This document shows, one piece after another, positions 1-8,805 of a DNA stretch of 64,000 bases. The notes under the pieces are model-generated. The model saw only the letters and a list, made by a program, of their open reading frames with translations. It made no database searches and was not told the DNA's origin. The stretch lies in NCBI GenBank assembly GCA_949840885.1, contig CATKYJ010000001.1, positions 1 through 64,000 of the forward strand. Reading direction: 5' to 3'. Numbering within the stretch: position 1 is the stretch's first letter; the number at the start of each line of letters is the position of its first letter. The stretch comes from an uncultured Acetatifactor sp. Its GTDB lineage: Bacteria; Bacillota; Clostridia; Lachnospirales; Lachnospiraceae. A program made the position numbers and the translations under genes.

Positions 1-123
1 CAAAATAACACCGATCTTTGCCGTTGCTTATAGTATACGGCCAGAAAATAACAATTGCAAACCCAGACTTGCCCAAAAGGTTTCATTTATGGTGGTGTCA
101 AGTGTGCAGGACATGGGAGTTTA

Positions 124-139
124 GTTAGGTACTACTAAC
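124..139. promoter_or_regulatory. Candidate DtxR/MntR-type operator dyad
   Basis: A perfect dyad GTTAG-6-CTAAC lies about 170 bases before the DtxR/MntR-like regulator gene. Operators of iron- and manganese-dependent DtxR-family repressors are often built from TTAG/CTAA half-sites, which is why I flag it. It sits upstream of the best promoter and may serve a gene to the left of the window. Family assignment is inference. Confidence 0.35.
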
Positions 140-202
140 CTCTCATTTTGTGCAAAATGCAAGATACAAGAAAATGCTTTTCCGCATTCCGACAGCACAG
201 AC

Positions 203-231
203 TTGAAAATCCCCCCCGAAAATGTTAGGAT
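203..231 (+). promoter_or_regulatory. Sigma-A promoter for the DtxR-like gene
   Basis: TTGAAA at 203-208 and TAGGAT at 226-231 are separated by exactly 17 bases. The start codon is about 65 bases downstream, with AAAGGAG at 278-284. Confidence 0.6.
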
Positions 232-295
232 AAACTGACAGGCAATCTACAGACCGGGGCCTGCCTGGTCGTCTCAGAAAGGAGCAATGTCATAA

Positions 296-688
296 ATGAG
301 CTATATTCAACACAAATCCGAAGAATCCCTGGAAGACTATCTGGAAACCATATTTGTTCTGAGCAGACGCCTTTCCGCCGTGCGTTCCATTGATGTGGCC
401 AATGAGATGGCTTTTTCCAAACCCAGCGTGAGCGTTGCCATGAAAAACCTGCGCAGCCGGGGTTACATCACCGTCAGGGAAGACGGGTACATCACCCTGA
501 CCGCCATCGGAAAAGAGATTGCCGAAAGCGTCTATGAACGCCACACCCTGCTGCGGGACTGGCTGATTCATCTGGGCGTAAATCCGGAAACTGCAGCCAG
601 GGATGCCTGCAGGATGGAGCACGACATCACCCCTGAAAGTTATGAGGCCATGAAAGGATGCATCCTGTCCCTTATGGGAAAAGACTGA
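296..688 (+). CDS. DtxR/MntR-family metal-dependent transcriptional regulator
   Basis: A 130-residue cytoplasmic regulator of the iron/manganese-dependent repressor family. Residues 5-65 form the winged helix (SLEDYLETIFVL; SKPSVSVAMKNLRSRGYI), followed by the family's metal-binding and dimerisation segment with H82, C105 and H109 in the order RHTLL, ACRMEHDI. The length suits the MntR-like members that lack the C-terminal SH3 domain. The ATG start is supported by AAAGGAG 11 bases upstream. It probably represses metal uptake genes when metal is plentiful; the target is not visible unless it lies left of the window. The FMN-bind-like gene follows 76 bases later, so the two may be cotranscribed. 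Confidence 0.85.
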   Translation: MSYIQHKSEESLEDYLETIFVLSRRLSAVRSIDVANEMAFSKPSVSVAMKNLRSRGYITVREDGYITLTAIGKEIAESVYERHTLLRDWLIHLGVNPETAARDACRMEHDITPESYEAMKGCILSLMGKD

Positions 689-764
689 CTGGCATAATTC
701 CCCGGGTCACGACATATCTATTATAAAGAAAAAGTGACAAGACAACATACAAGGGGAAATAGGG

Positions 765-1274
765 ATGAGTGCAAAGACTAAAATCGTCGTACTTCACATG
801 AAAGAGCTGATTTATACCGCAATCTTCGCCGCTTTGGGCATCCTGTTCATCGTCCTGCTGGCCATGATGTTTTTGCCTGGCAAGGACAAGGAAAAAGACA
901 GGGAGCCTAAGATGGAGGACACCTCCGGCTCAGAGCCGGCCATGGCGGAAGTCTCCTCCCTCTACATACCCGGCATCTACACAACGCAGCTGGTGCTGGG
1001 CAATGAGTCCATTGATGTGGAAGTAATCGTGGATAAGGACTCCATCACCTCCATACGTCTGGTGAACCTGGACGATGCCGTGGCCACCGTGTATCCGCTG
1101 CTGCAGCCCGCCATGGACTCCATCTGTGAGCAGGTCTATGAGAGCCAGTCGCTGGAATCCGTCACATATACCGCTGAGAGCAAGTACACCTCCCTGGTGC
1201 TGTTAGAGGCCATCCAGGCTTCTCTGGATAAGGCCGCTGCGCAGCCGAAAGCTGCCGGAACCGAGGGCGAGTAA
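765..1274 (+). CDS. Membrane-anchored protein with FMN-bind-like domain
   Basis: A 169-residue protein with one N-terminal membrane segment (residues about 15-37), a charged linker, and an extracytoplasmic domain at residues 62-155. That domain reads like the FMN_bind fold found in many Lachnospiraceae proteins: a short beta strand after GIYT, an IRLVNLDDAV-type strand, a YPLLQPAMDSI helix and a TSLVLLEAI helix. I see no clear flavin-attachment threonine motif, so cofactor binding is uncertain. The start has a GGGGAAATAGGG purine tract upstream. It is followed within 40 bases by a strong terminator, so it ends its transcription unit. Confidence 0.6.
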   Translation: MSAKTKIVVLHMKELIYTAIFAALGILFIVLLAMMFLPGKDKEKDREPKMEDTSGSEPAMAEVSSLYIPGIYTTQLVLGNESIDVEVIVDKDSITSIRLVNLDDAVATVYPLLQPAMDSICEQVYESQSLESVTYTAESKYTSLVLLEAIQASLDKAAAQPKAAGTEGE

Positions 1275-1313
1275 GTCCGAACCGCCCCCGGGATCCCACA
1301 AAAAAGCGTACTT

Positions 1314-1348
1314 AAAAAAGGGCTGTCATCTCCGACAGCCCTTTTTTT
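1314..1348 (+). terminator. Intrinsic terminator
   Basis: GGGCTGTC and GACAGCCC form an 8-bp stem around a six-base loop, preceded by six A and followed by seven T. The A and T flanks make it able to work on both strands. Confidence 0.9.
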
Positions 1349-1569
1349 GAGCCAATCTGCGATCCGCATGGATTCCTGCGATCCTTTCGGGCACCCATCC
1401 GTCCGGTGCAGCATGTTCCAGCCGTCTATGGTCACAGTGTCCACAGGTTCCTTTCGGATGCCCGTCCGTCCGGCATGTTCCGCCATACATCGCACCACTC
1501 TGCACCATGTACCACAGATTCCTGTGCCTCGCCGCACACAGAATCAAAAGGCCGCATCCTGCCCTCAGC

Positions 1570-3198
1570 CTACTTACCGGCTCTGCTCAGTATCACTGTT
1601 ACTACGCTCCGTCCGGGCACCGTCACTGGTCCCTGCTTCCACTCCTCCTCCAAAACGCATTCCAGATCATGCGCGTCCGAGGTTTCGTAATAAGCGATTC
1701 TCTCGTACCCCTGGCATCCCTCCAGGACAAATTCCTGGCTTGACGTCCCCTCATTGACAAATACCATCACCAGTTCCTCCTCACCGGCCTCATTGATCCC
1801 GGTGAAAGCCGTGGGCAGAAGCTTCTCCAGATCTCTGGAATCCCCCTCTATATCCACCCGCACATACCCCGGGCGCACATATCTGCTATAGTTGCCGAAG
1901 CTCCAAAGCCGCTTCAGGGCCCGGAATTTCTGGCTTTTCTCGTCAATATAGATCAGTCCGTCCCGATAGCCCCCGGGAGCCACGGCCACCCAGTTCTGCC
2001 AGGACACCACGCTTAGGATCCGCAGGTCCTCCGCTATCTCCTGAGACAGATGTATGGCCGAATCCATGGTCACGTCCGAACCGTTTACCATCTCGCACCA
2101 TTCGCTGGCGCGCAGCTTTACCTCCGGATGGTACACTTTCATATAGTTGCGGAAGCTCTCCTTGTCCACCGCCTCCGACCAGTAGGAATGGTTGTCAATG
2201 GTGTCAAAATGGGCAGCCAGGCGCTGGTTTTTAAGCAGGCTCTCCGTATAGTCAATGGCCTGTCCTTTCCACTCGCCGCTCTCCGGCCCGGACAGCTTTA
2301 CCCCTGCTAAGCTCTCTCTGCTCTCCAGCTCGTCCAGAAAAGCCAGGTACACCTCCGTGGTCTGTTCCGGCTCGTAATGGGCGCCCTCCTGGCCTCCCAT
2401 CCACTCCCACTGGGGCTCATTGATGGGAGAGATGAATTTCACCGGGATCCCCTCCGCCACAAAATGCTCCGCCACATCCATCACATAAGCGGCAAAAGCC
2501 TGGTAGTTCTCCGGGGACAGGTTACTCTTCATCCCCTTGTCCAAATGGGCCAGCCCATTGTCCGTGAGCCGCTCCAGGGGAGAGTTGCAGAAAAGCACCA
2601 CCTCCTCCACGCCCAGTTCCGTGGCTTTTTCCAGAAACCACACGGCATTGGCGTCCTTTGTGAAATCATAGACTCCCGGCGCTGTCTCAAAACTCTGCGC
2701 CCGCCTGTGGATATCGGAATAAGTGCCTTTGCGGCTCTCTGCGGAGCCGGCTCCCAAGTTGTAGCGATAGCAGGTGAGCCCTATCCCCGCTTCCCTGTCG
2801 AAGAGAAGCGTGGCGATTTGCTCCCTGGTGCTTACACCGCTGTCATCAACACACTTCTCAAAACCTCCCACATACTGGCTCCACCATGCGCCGCTGGTTC
2901 CGAAACTCTCCATGGTCTGGTATGTGGTGCCTGTATCCACTTTCATCCTGTCATACTGTGACATATCAATGCCCTCCTCTGTGGACTGCCCGGATTCCGG
3001 CTGCCCGGATGTTTCGTCCGCAGCTCCCGGGGCTCCTGTCTTAGTTCCCGTCCCGGGCTTTTCGCTCTCTCCGCCTACTGCGTTCTCTCCGGATACAGCC
3101 TCCCCGTCCTGCGCTTTTTCATCCGGCGACTGTCCGCATCCTGCAAGCAGGCTGCAAGCCAGTCCCAGCACTATCCATGTCTTCCATCTTTTTCTCAT
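1570..3198 (-). CDS. GH30-family secreted glycosidase lipoprotein
   Basis: A 542-residue exported lipoprotein (lipobox LLAGC, Cys21) with a low-complexity acidic/Gly linker up to about residue 80 and a GH30-like TIM barrel followed by a beta domain. Catalytic glutamates are visible: acid/base E261 in SPINEP and nucleophile E366 in RASEW. The overall pattern (TMESFGTSGAWW, YRYNLGAG) resembles GH30 endo-beta-1,6-galactanases more than glucosylceramidases. Substrate is inference; an arabinogalactan side chain would fit GH127 elsewhere in the window. The frame is open 32 codons upstream, but the ATG at 3198 has GGGGGA at the right distance and starts the signal peptide. It is separated from the upstream operon by a terminator. 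Confidence 0.8.
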   Translation of the reverse strand: MRKRWKTWIVLGLACSLLAGCGQSPDEKAQDGEAVSGENAVGGESEKPGTGTKTGAPGAADETSGQPESGQSTEEGIDMSQYDRMKVDTGTTYQTMESFGTSGAWWSQYVGGFEKCVDDSGVSTREQIATLLFDREAGIGLTCYRYNLGAGSAESRKGTYSDIHRRAQSFETAPGVYDFTKDANAVWFLEKATELGVEEVVLFCNSPLERLTDNGLAHLDKGMKSNLSPENYQAFAAYVMDVAEHFVAEGIPVKFISPINEPQWEWMGGQEGAHYEPEQTTEVYLAFLDELESRESLAGVKLSGPESGEWKGQAIDYTESLLKNQRLAAHFDTIDNHSYWSEAVDKESFRNYMKVYHPEVKLRASEWCEMVNGSDVTMDSAIHLSQEIAEDLRILSVVSWQNWVAVAPGGYRDGLIYIDEKSQKFRALKRLWSFGNYSRYVRPGYVRVDIEGDSRDLEKLLPTAFTGINEAGEEELVMVFVNEGTSSQEFVLEGCQGYERIAYYETSDAHDLECVLEEEWKQGPVTVPGRSVVTVILSRAGK

Positions 3199-3336
3199 TT
3201 TATCCCCCAATCTCTGTGCCGCTTTACAAAAACAGGTTTTGATTGTATGCCGCCAATTCATGACTCTTATCGCTGGTGAGTCGGGTGTCAGCATAAATGC
3301 CGTATTGCCTTATGTAATCCGCACATATGAAAAGGC

Positions 3337-3366
3337 GGGCGGCGTTACAGTAGATACGCGCCGCCC
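3337..3366 (-). terminator. Terminator of the nine-gene operon
   Basis: GGGCGGCG and CGCCGCCC form an 8-bp GC stem with a 14-base loop. On the minus strand it is followed by GCCTTTTC. It lies 58 bases after the last permease gene. Confidence 0.75.
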
Positions 3367-3423
3367 GAGCCCTGCAAAAATACCGCAAAAACATCCGAAA
3401 GAAAACTGCCTGCCGAACCGTTT

Positions 3424-4428
3424 TTATCCCACCAGTCCGGAATTCTCCATATTCTCCACCAGCTTCCTCTGCCCGATGAGGTACACGATCAGCAGCGGGA
3501 TCAGGAACACTAAAACGCCCGCCTGCTTCACCGCGTCAAAGGCCATGTCGGTCACCGACGGCACATCGTACCAGGTGGTTAAGGACCTCAGGATCGTGTC
3601 CTTATTCGCCTGGATAAAGGTGGACGAGAGCAAAGTGCTCATGTAGTTCCCGTCCGGGTTGAAGTAGTTGGTGTAGTACGTGTCCCCATAGTTCCACACA
3701 AAGGAGAGGATGGCCACCGTGGAGATGATGGGCACCGCGTTGGGCAGCATGATCCGGAAGTAGGTCCTGTAGAACCCGCAGCCGTCCATCAGGGAGGCCT
3801 CCTCCAGCTCCTTGGGGATGTTCTTGAAGAACTGGCTGAACAGGAAGATGAACAGGCTCTGGCTCACCCCGAAGCCGAAGACGGCAAGGAGCACCAGGAC
3901 GATCGGGTTGTTGATCAGGTTCACCTCCCCGGCCGCCGTGAACAGGTTCATGATCCCCAGCACGTCGAAGTGCACGAAGGAGATGTACTGGGCTAACAGC
4001 AGGGACTGCCTGGGCAGCAAAAACACCAAAATCACCATGCCGAACACCAGGCCCCTGCCCCAGAACTTCACCCGCGCCAGGGAGTATCCCACCATGGCCG
4101 AGAAGAACAGCTGCAGCAGCATGATCCCCACGGAGTACAGGATGGAGCCCAGCATGGTCCAGATGCCCTGGGGCATCACCAGCCGCACAGCGGCCTTGAA
4201 GCTGACTGTGGAGAACTCCTCCGGTATCCAGATCACGTTGGGGTTCCCCAGGTCCTCCATGGCGGAAAGGACAGTGGGGACCAGGCCCACGATGGGGTAC
4301 ACGATGGTGAAGCACAGGCCCAGGATCAGCACGATGGTGAAGAACTGCACGATGCGCTTCTTGGACTTCTTTTGGAACAGGTACAGCGCCAGGCTGGCGT
4401 CCACTTCCGTGTATTTTTTATTTTTCAT
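3424..4428 (-). CDS. Carbohydrate ABC permease, MalG type
   Basis: A 334-residue inner-membrane permease with about six membrane segments, the first at residues 30-52. The cytoplasmic EAA loop that docks the ATPase is at residues 209-226 (EEASLMDG...MLP). It is the C-subunit of an importer for oligosaccharides and pairs with the overlapping MalF-type gene upstream (11-base overlap, implying translational coupling). It is the last gene of the operon. No ATPase gene is present, so an external MsmX-like ATPase is expected. The gap between membrane segments 1 and 2 is short, as in MalG proteins. Confidence 0.9.
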   Translation of the reverse strand: MKNKKYTEVDASLALYLFQKKSKKRIVQFFTIVLILGLCFTIVYPIVGLVPTVLSAMEDLGNPNVIWIPEEFSTVSFKAAVRLVMPQGIWTMLGSILYSVGIMLLQLFFSAMVGYSLARVKFWGRGLVFGMVILVFLLPRQSLLLAQYISFVHFDVLGIMNLFTAAGEVNLINNPIVLVLLAVFGFGVSQSLFIFLFSQFFKNIPKELEEASLMDGCGFYRTYFRIMLPNAVPIISTVAILSFVWNYGDTYYTNYFNPDGNYMSTLLSSTFIQANKDTILRSLTTWYDVPSVTDMAFDAVKQAGVLVFLIPLLIVYLIGQRKLVENMENSGLVG

Positions 4429-5329
4429 TCTTCTTTACCGCCTTTCTCAACAGCAGCGCGGCGATGGCCAGCACCAGGATCACGTTGAAGATATAGACCA
4501 CCGACAGCGCCGACCCCACCCCGATCTTGCCCTGGGTGAACGCGAACGAGTAGGCCTCCTCCGCTATGGAGGACTTTAGGAACAGGTCCACGATGGTGTA
4601 CACCACCACGAAGAAAGTGATGTTCATGATGGAGGGGATGGTCACTTTCCAGAACGTCTCGTAGGCCGTGGCGCCCTCGATCTTTGCCACCTCGTAGAGG
4701 CTTGGGCTGATGGACTGCAGCGCCGTCAGGTACACCAGCGTCTGGACTCCGGCCTGGGAGATCAGCTCAAAGATGTTCTCCACGTAGTTCATGATGGGGT
4801 AGAGCACCCGCATGGGCACGTTCAGCGTCCGCACCAGGAAGATGGTCACATAGCTGCCCGCTAACAGGCTGCTTCCCGAATCCAGCCCCTCGGCAGAGCC
4901 GGTGGTGATGGTCAGCATGTCCATGACCACGTCCAGCCCCAGGATGATGGGCAGGAAAAACAATAGCCGCACGATGGCCCTGCCCTTGAAGTTCTGGTTC
5001 GCCAGAAGCGCCATGAACAGGCTGAAGATCACGATCAGGGGGAGGCTTAAGAGCACCGTGGAGTTCTCCTCCGTGAACAGCCGCATCATGGGCTCGCTGC
5101 CCGTGGTCACTTCGGTCTGGAACAGGTCGATGTAGTTCTGGATCCCCGACCATTCAAAAGTCATTCCGCCCTGGTCCCCCACTCCCACTTTGTTCAGGGA
5201 GTAGTAGACCGTGTTCACCAGGGGCACCAGGAAGAATGCCACAAAGCCGATCAGAAAGGGGCTGACAAAGACCAGCCCGTGGATCTTGCGCATGGTCTGA
5301 TAGGGTATCTTTTTGCCTTTTTTATTCAT
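4418..5329 (-). CDS. Carbohydrate ABC permease, MalF type
   Basis: A 303-residue membrane protein with six predicted segments (first at about 16-38, last at 280-297). It has a long extracytoplasmic loop at residues 42-90 typical of MalF-type subunits, and an EAA-like loop at 212-230 (YEVAKIEGA...TIP). The start codon abuts the stop codon of the DUF5696 gene (TAG then ATG), and the end overlaps the MalG-type gene. It is one of two permease pairs in the operon. Confidence 0.88.
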   Translation of the reverse strand: MNKKGKKIPYQTMRKIHGLVFVSPFLIGFVAFFLVPLVNTVYYSLNKVGVGDQGGMTFEWSGIQNYIDLFQTEVTTGSEPMMRLFTEENSTVLLSLPLIVIFSLFMALLANQNFKGRAIVRLLFFLPIILGLDVVMDMLTITTGSAEGLDSGSSLLAGSYVTIFLVRTLNVPMRVLYPIMNYVENIFELISQAGVQTLVYLTALQSISPSLYEVAKIEGATAYETFWKVTIPSIMNITFFVVVYTIVDLFLKSSIAEEAYSFAFTQGKIGVGSALSVVYIFNVILVLAIAALLLRKAVKKNEK

Positions 5330-7975
5330 CTACTTCCCCTCCTTTATCAGGTAATCTTCCGCCGGCAGGGTGCTTCCGTCCGGAAGTTCCACGTCATACA
5401 GGTTGTAGTTTACATAGACTGTCCTGCCGCCGGCGTATTCCGTGCGGCACACTCCCTCCGCCAGCACCTCATGCCCCGTTATCTCGCTGGTGCCGATCCG
5501 GCCGCGCAGGGCGGCGCATTCCTCATACACTGCTTTCAGCTTCTCCTCCAGCACCTCGTACTGTGCCGAATACAGGTAGCTGAAGTCTGAGTTTTTCAGC
5601 ACGTCCACGTTCTTCCAGGTGAGGATGAACTTGGGGTACGCCCCCAGCTCTGCCGCCTGCAGGACGAAATAGGCGGGGTTCCTGCTGGACAGGTTCACGT
5701 CCTCCGTGGTGTAGTCGATGAGCCCGTTCATCACCAGCTGCTTGAAAGGGATGGTGAATGCAAAGGTGGCGTAGTCGCTGCTCTCCCTGGATATGTCCGC
5801 CGCCACGTCGCCGTAGCCGATCTTGTCTATATGGGGGTTCTCCAGGGACAGGCTCTTGGTCCCGGACAGCTTTCCCAGGTTCTCCTCCAGCACCCGGTCT
5901 CCCTGCTCCCCGCTGACATAGCCCCGGTAGCGGTAGTCCGCGTAGTACATGCCGGCCATGTCCGACACCGCCAGCGCCTCGTACTGCCCCGCTTTCTTCA
6001 GGAAAGCGTCCGTCACCGCGCCTAAGCAACCGGGGGTCAGCATCTGGTAGGAGTCATGGACCGTGCCGTCGCTCAGGGTGCTGTTGGGTATCCCCAGCAC
6101 CGGCTGGTAGCGGGCGATTTCCACTGCCTCGTTGTCATAGCCCCTCAGGGCATGCATGGACGCCCGGTAGCCGTTTCCGTCCTGCCAGACCCGGGTCAGG
6201 GCTGTCTGCAGGTACAGCGGTATCCCCTGTTCCCCGGCAGCGGCAAGGACTTTGTCCAGGTCGGATCTGCTGCCGTTTTGTCCCGCCAGGTCCGCCCCCC
6301 GGTTCAGCTCATTGTTCCAGCCTCCGTTAAAGGCCCCGTCGTACTGGAGCATGTAGTCGATCCCGTCCAGGCTTTCCATCAGCTGGGCCAGTTCCTTGTA
6401 GGTGGTCATGGAGCGGGCGCTTTTGTAGGGGATGCCCGCGAACCGGGAAGTGATGTTCACGCCGCCCACCACCTCCAGGTACAGCTTCGCCGCCCCGTCC
6501 CCGTAGGCTTTCTGGAGCCCCTCCGTCTCCGCCAGATAGTCCTGGTATCCCTTTGCAAGGTCGAAGTAGGAGGTTCCCGCGCCGTAGAACCGGTACCTTA
6601 TGGTCAGGTCCAGGTCCTGCATGCCGGCGTTCACCAGGTAGGTGCCGCTGGAGGAGCTGTACTCCCCGTTGATCTTCACCCTTTTGTACTGGGCGATCTC
6701 GAAAGCGTTGTAGGCCTTGTTGTACTTGGCGCTGTCCGCCCCGGGGCTGGCCAGCTTCACGTTCAGCTGGGCCGTCCTGGCCCCCTCCTCCGCGATGGCA
6801 AGAAAGCCTTTCTGGGCATTGTCCCTGGGGCCGTAGAGCATCCCGAACAGGGGCATGTAGAGCTCCTCGCCGTATTCCGGCATGTAGTAGTAGTCGCTGA
6901 AGAAGTCGTTGTCATAGTAGAGCCTTTTGTAGTCAGGCACGTTGGCTATGTAGGAGTTGAACGCCACCAGCGCCCCGCTCCCGTCGGGCACCAGGATGTA
7001 GCCCTCCTCGTACTCTTCTACCGTGGTGGCCCCGAAATTGGGCAGCAGGGACAGGCTCTGGGGCGTGTAGTAGGGGTTCTTGGAGACGATGCTGCCCGTG
7101 GGCACATGGGCCACCAGGTCCCCCTTTTCGTCCAGGCTCAGCTCCACGGACAGGTCGAATTCCGCGGGCTCCGTAAAGGTCACCGTGAACCCGAAAGCCT
7201 CCGCGTCCTCCAGCAGCATGTCCGTGTCATACCCCACCAGGGAGGCGGCCTGGATCATCTGGTTGGTGGCGCTGACCGGGGGGTTGCCGGTGTAGGCCAC
7301 CGCATAGCAGTCCTCTGTCAGGCTCTTTTTGAACACCAGGGACAGGGTGGTCAGGTACCTTTCCCCTGTGGCTTCGTCCAGGGTGCCGTCCCCCACCAGG
7401 CCCTTTATGCCCTCCACAAAGGTCTGCTCATAGACCTCGGTGCGCATCTTCTTGGGCAGGAACTCGTAGAAGCGGTTGGACTCCCCCTCGTTTAGGTTCA
7501 CGTTAAACCGGACGCCGCTGTCTGTCTGGTACAGCTCATAGCTGGACAGCGCCGTGGCGTTGTCGTAGGAGTTCCACTCGTAGAGGTTGTTGTCCTCCCC
7601 CAGGTAGGCCAGGGAGAACAGCGCCATCTCGGTTCCGGCGCTTCCTTTGGCCGCGGTGCTGTAGAGGGTTTTCCCTTTTTCGTCCTTTACCTCCGCCACC
7701 ATGGTGTCCGTGTCCACCCACAGCTGCCTGCCGCCTTTTTCCGCCACCTGGACTTTGCCGGCCTCTTTCCCTATGGGCTGCCCCTCCAGGGGCTGTCTGG
7801 ACTGGGTGGGCTGCGGGCTGCTGTTTTTCAGCGTCCACGCCGGTATGCTGGCAGCCACGTAGATCAGGGCTGCCGCCGCCAGGACCGTCAGGACGATCCG
7901 GCCGATGGTATGCTTATTATAAAATTTCTTCAGGAAAGCGAACGCCCTCCCGAAAAAGCTTTTGATTGCCGCCAT
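5330..7975 (-). CDS. DUF5696-family membrane-anchored protein
   Basis: An 881-residue protein with an N-terminal anchor at residues 26-47 and the rest outside the membrane. It matches the DUF5696 family, which recurs beside sugar ABC genes in Lachnospiraceae and Paenibacillus. The first half is beta-rich; the second half (about residue 500 on) looks like a TIM barrel with DYMLQYDGAFNGGWN, LYLQTAL and SDMAGMYYADYRY segments, recalling clan-GH-A-like or GH101/GH129-like glycosidases. Enzymatic activity is inference. The start is preceded by AGGAGG inside a duplicated 30-bp element. It is directly coupled to the permease gene that follows. Confidence 0.65.
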   Translation of the reverse strand: MAAIKSFFGRAFAFLKKFYNKHTIGRIVLTVLAAAALIYVAASIPAWTLKNSSPQPTQSRQPLEGQPIGKEAGKVQVAEKGGRQLWVDTDTMVAEVKDEKGKTLYSTAAKGSAGTEMALFSLAYLGEDNNLYEWNSYDNATALSSYELYQTDSGVRFNVNLNEGESNRFYEFLPKKMRTEVYEQTFVEGIKGLVGDGTLDEATGERYLTTLSLVFKKSLTEDCYAVAYTGNPPVSATNQMIQAASLVGYDTDMLLEDAEAFGFTVTFTEPAEFDLSVELSLDEKGDLVAHVPTGSIVSKNPYYTPQSLSLLPNFGATTVEEYEEGYILVPDGSGALVAFNSYIANVPDYKRLYYDNDFFSDYYYMPEYGEELYMPLFGMLYGPRDNAQKGFLAIAEEGARTAQLNVKLASPGADSAKYNKAYNAFEIAQYKRVKINGEYSSSSGTYLVNAGMQDLDLTIRYRFYGAGTSYFDLAKGYQDYLAETEGLQKAYGDGAAKLYLEVVGGVNITSRFAGIPYKSARSMTTYKELAQLMESLDGIDYMLQYDGAFNGGWNNELNRGADLAGQNGSRSDLDKVLAAAGEQGIPLYLQTALTRVWQDGNGYRASMHALRGYDNEAVEIARYQPVLGIPNSTLSDGTVHDSYQMLTPGCLGAVTDAFLKKAGQYEALAVSDMAGMYYADYRYRGYVSGEQGDRVLEENLGKLSGTKSLSLENPHIDKIGYGDVAADISRESSDYATFAFTIPFKQLVMNGLIDYTTEDVNLSSRNPAYFVLQAAELGAYPKFILTWKNVDVLKNSDFSYLYSAQYEVLEEKLKAVYEECAALRGRIGTSEITGHEVLAEGVCRTEYAGGRTVYVNYNLYDVELPDGSTLPAEDYLIKEGK

Positions 7976-7983
7976 ATCTTTTC

Positions 7984-8142
7984 CTCCTAATTCCAGTTCC
8001 GTCTCTCCGCTCCAGCGCCATACAGGGGAGAATTTTCATCTGCAAGGAGCGCATCTGAATATTCTCCCGGTGCTTCCCGCTCCGAGACTGTCAAAACCGC
8101 TCCTAATTCCAGTTCCGTCTCTCCGCTCCGAGACTGTCAAAA
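7984..8142. repeat. Nested direct repeats in the YIP1-DUF5696 spacer
   Basis: A 30-bp unit is repeated at 7984-8013 and 8100-8129. A second 20-bp unit (CCGCTCCGAGACTGTCAAAA) is repeated at 8077-8096 and 8123-8142 and overlaps the first in its second copy. The first copy of the 30-bp unit supplies the ribosome-binding site of the DUF5696 gene. This is the largest untranslated spacer inside the otherwise tightly packed operon downstream of its second gene. Confidence 0.85.
8025..8069 (-). other. Intercistronic hairpin
   Basis: GGGAGAAT...ATTCTCCC with further pairing inward (TTCA against TGAA, ATGC-like arms) gives an imperfect stem of about 13 bp. It has no U tract, so it looks like an mRNA processing or stability element between the YIP1 and DUF5696 genes rather than a terminator. 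Confidence 0.5.
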
Positions 8143-8175
8143 ATCGCTGCGCGATGGCTCTGAAAGGGAAAGTCC

Positions 8176-8805
8176 TTACAGCCGCCTGAAGAATTCCTGC
8201 CCTACCGAGATGACGAAGAACACCATCTGCTCGATGAGGGTGAAGATCAGGATCCCCAGGAACATGATGATGGCTGCCGCCACAAAGGTCAGCACGATGG
8301 CGATGAGGTTCTTGCCGAAGCCGTACTCGTGGATCACGCACAGCCCCGCCAGCAGCATGAACAGGGTCCACACCGTGCCGATGCCCGTGACCACGTACAC
8401 GATCATGGCCTCCTCCAGGATGATGAAGTTGCTCACCACCACCTGGAACAGGAGGGCGCAGATAAAGGGCACCAGGGAGTAGGAGACCACTTTCAGGATG
8501 TCTCCCATGCCTCCTTTTCCGTTTAACAGGGTGGTCACGGACCAGTTGCTGACGATGAACAGCAGCAGGCCCAAAACCCAGGTCAGGAAGATGGAGAGGC
8601 TGTTCATGGACTCCACTTCGTTCTCATTGATGACAAACCCGGTATACTGGTAGCTGACACACTGTAAGATGCCGAACAGCGCCAGGAGCAGGGCCGCCAG
8701 GACCACGCTCCCCCTGCCCCGGAACCGGATCTCATAGAACGCGTCAAAGGGATGGAAAAGGGACTGCTTTAAGTAACTGAGTTTCTCTCTTACTGCTTCT
8801 TTCAT
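8176..8805 (-). CDS. YIP1-family integral membrane protein
   Basis: A 209-residue protein with about five membrane segments between residues 27 and 200 and the YIP1-like arrangement (a short charged N-terminus LFHPFDAFYEIRFRGRGS before the first segment). Bacterial YIP1 proteins have no settled biochemical role. It starts at the ATG at 8805, which overlaps the stop codon of the NHL-repeat gene by four bases (ATGA), with GGGAGGGCGG upstream. The longer open frame to 8958 lies inside the upstream gene and is not used. Its place inside a sugar-import operon suggests a structural or regulatory partner of the permeases. Confidence 0.7.
   Translation of the reverse strand: MKEAVREKLSYLKQSLFHPFDAFYEIRFRGRGSVVLAALLLALFGILQCVSYQYTGFVINENEVESMNSLSIFLTWVLGLLLFIVSNWSVTTLLNGKGGMGDILKVVSYSLVPFICALLFQVVVSNFIILEEAMIVYVVTGIGTVWTLFMLLAGLCVIHEYGFGKNLIAIVLTFVAAAIIMFLGILIFTLIEQMVFFVISVGQEFFRRL

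Noticed and set aside
6056..7495. A plus-strand frame of about 480 codons opposite the DUF5696 gene
   Set aside because: Composition is typical of antisense shadow (V, H, G, R-rich) and there is no ribosome site or family pattern.
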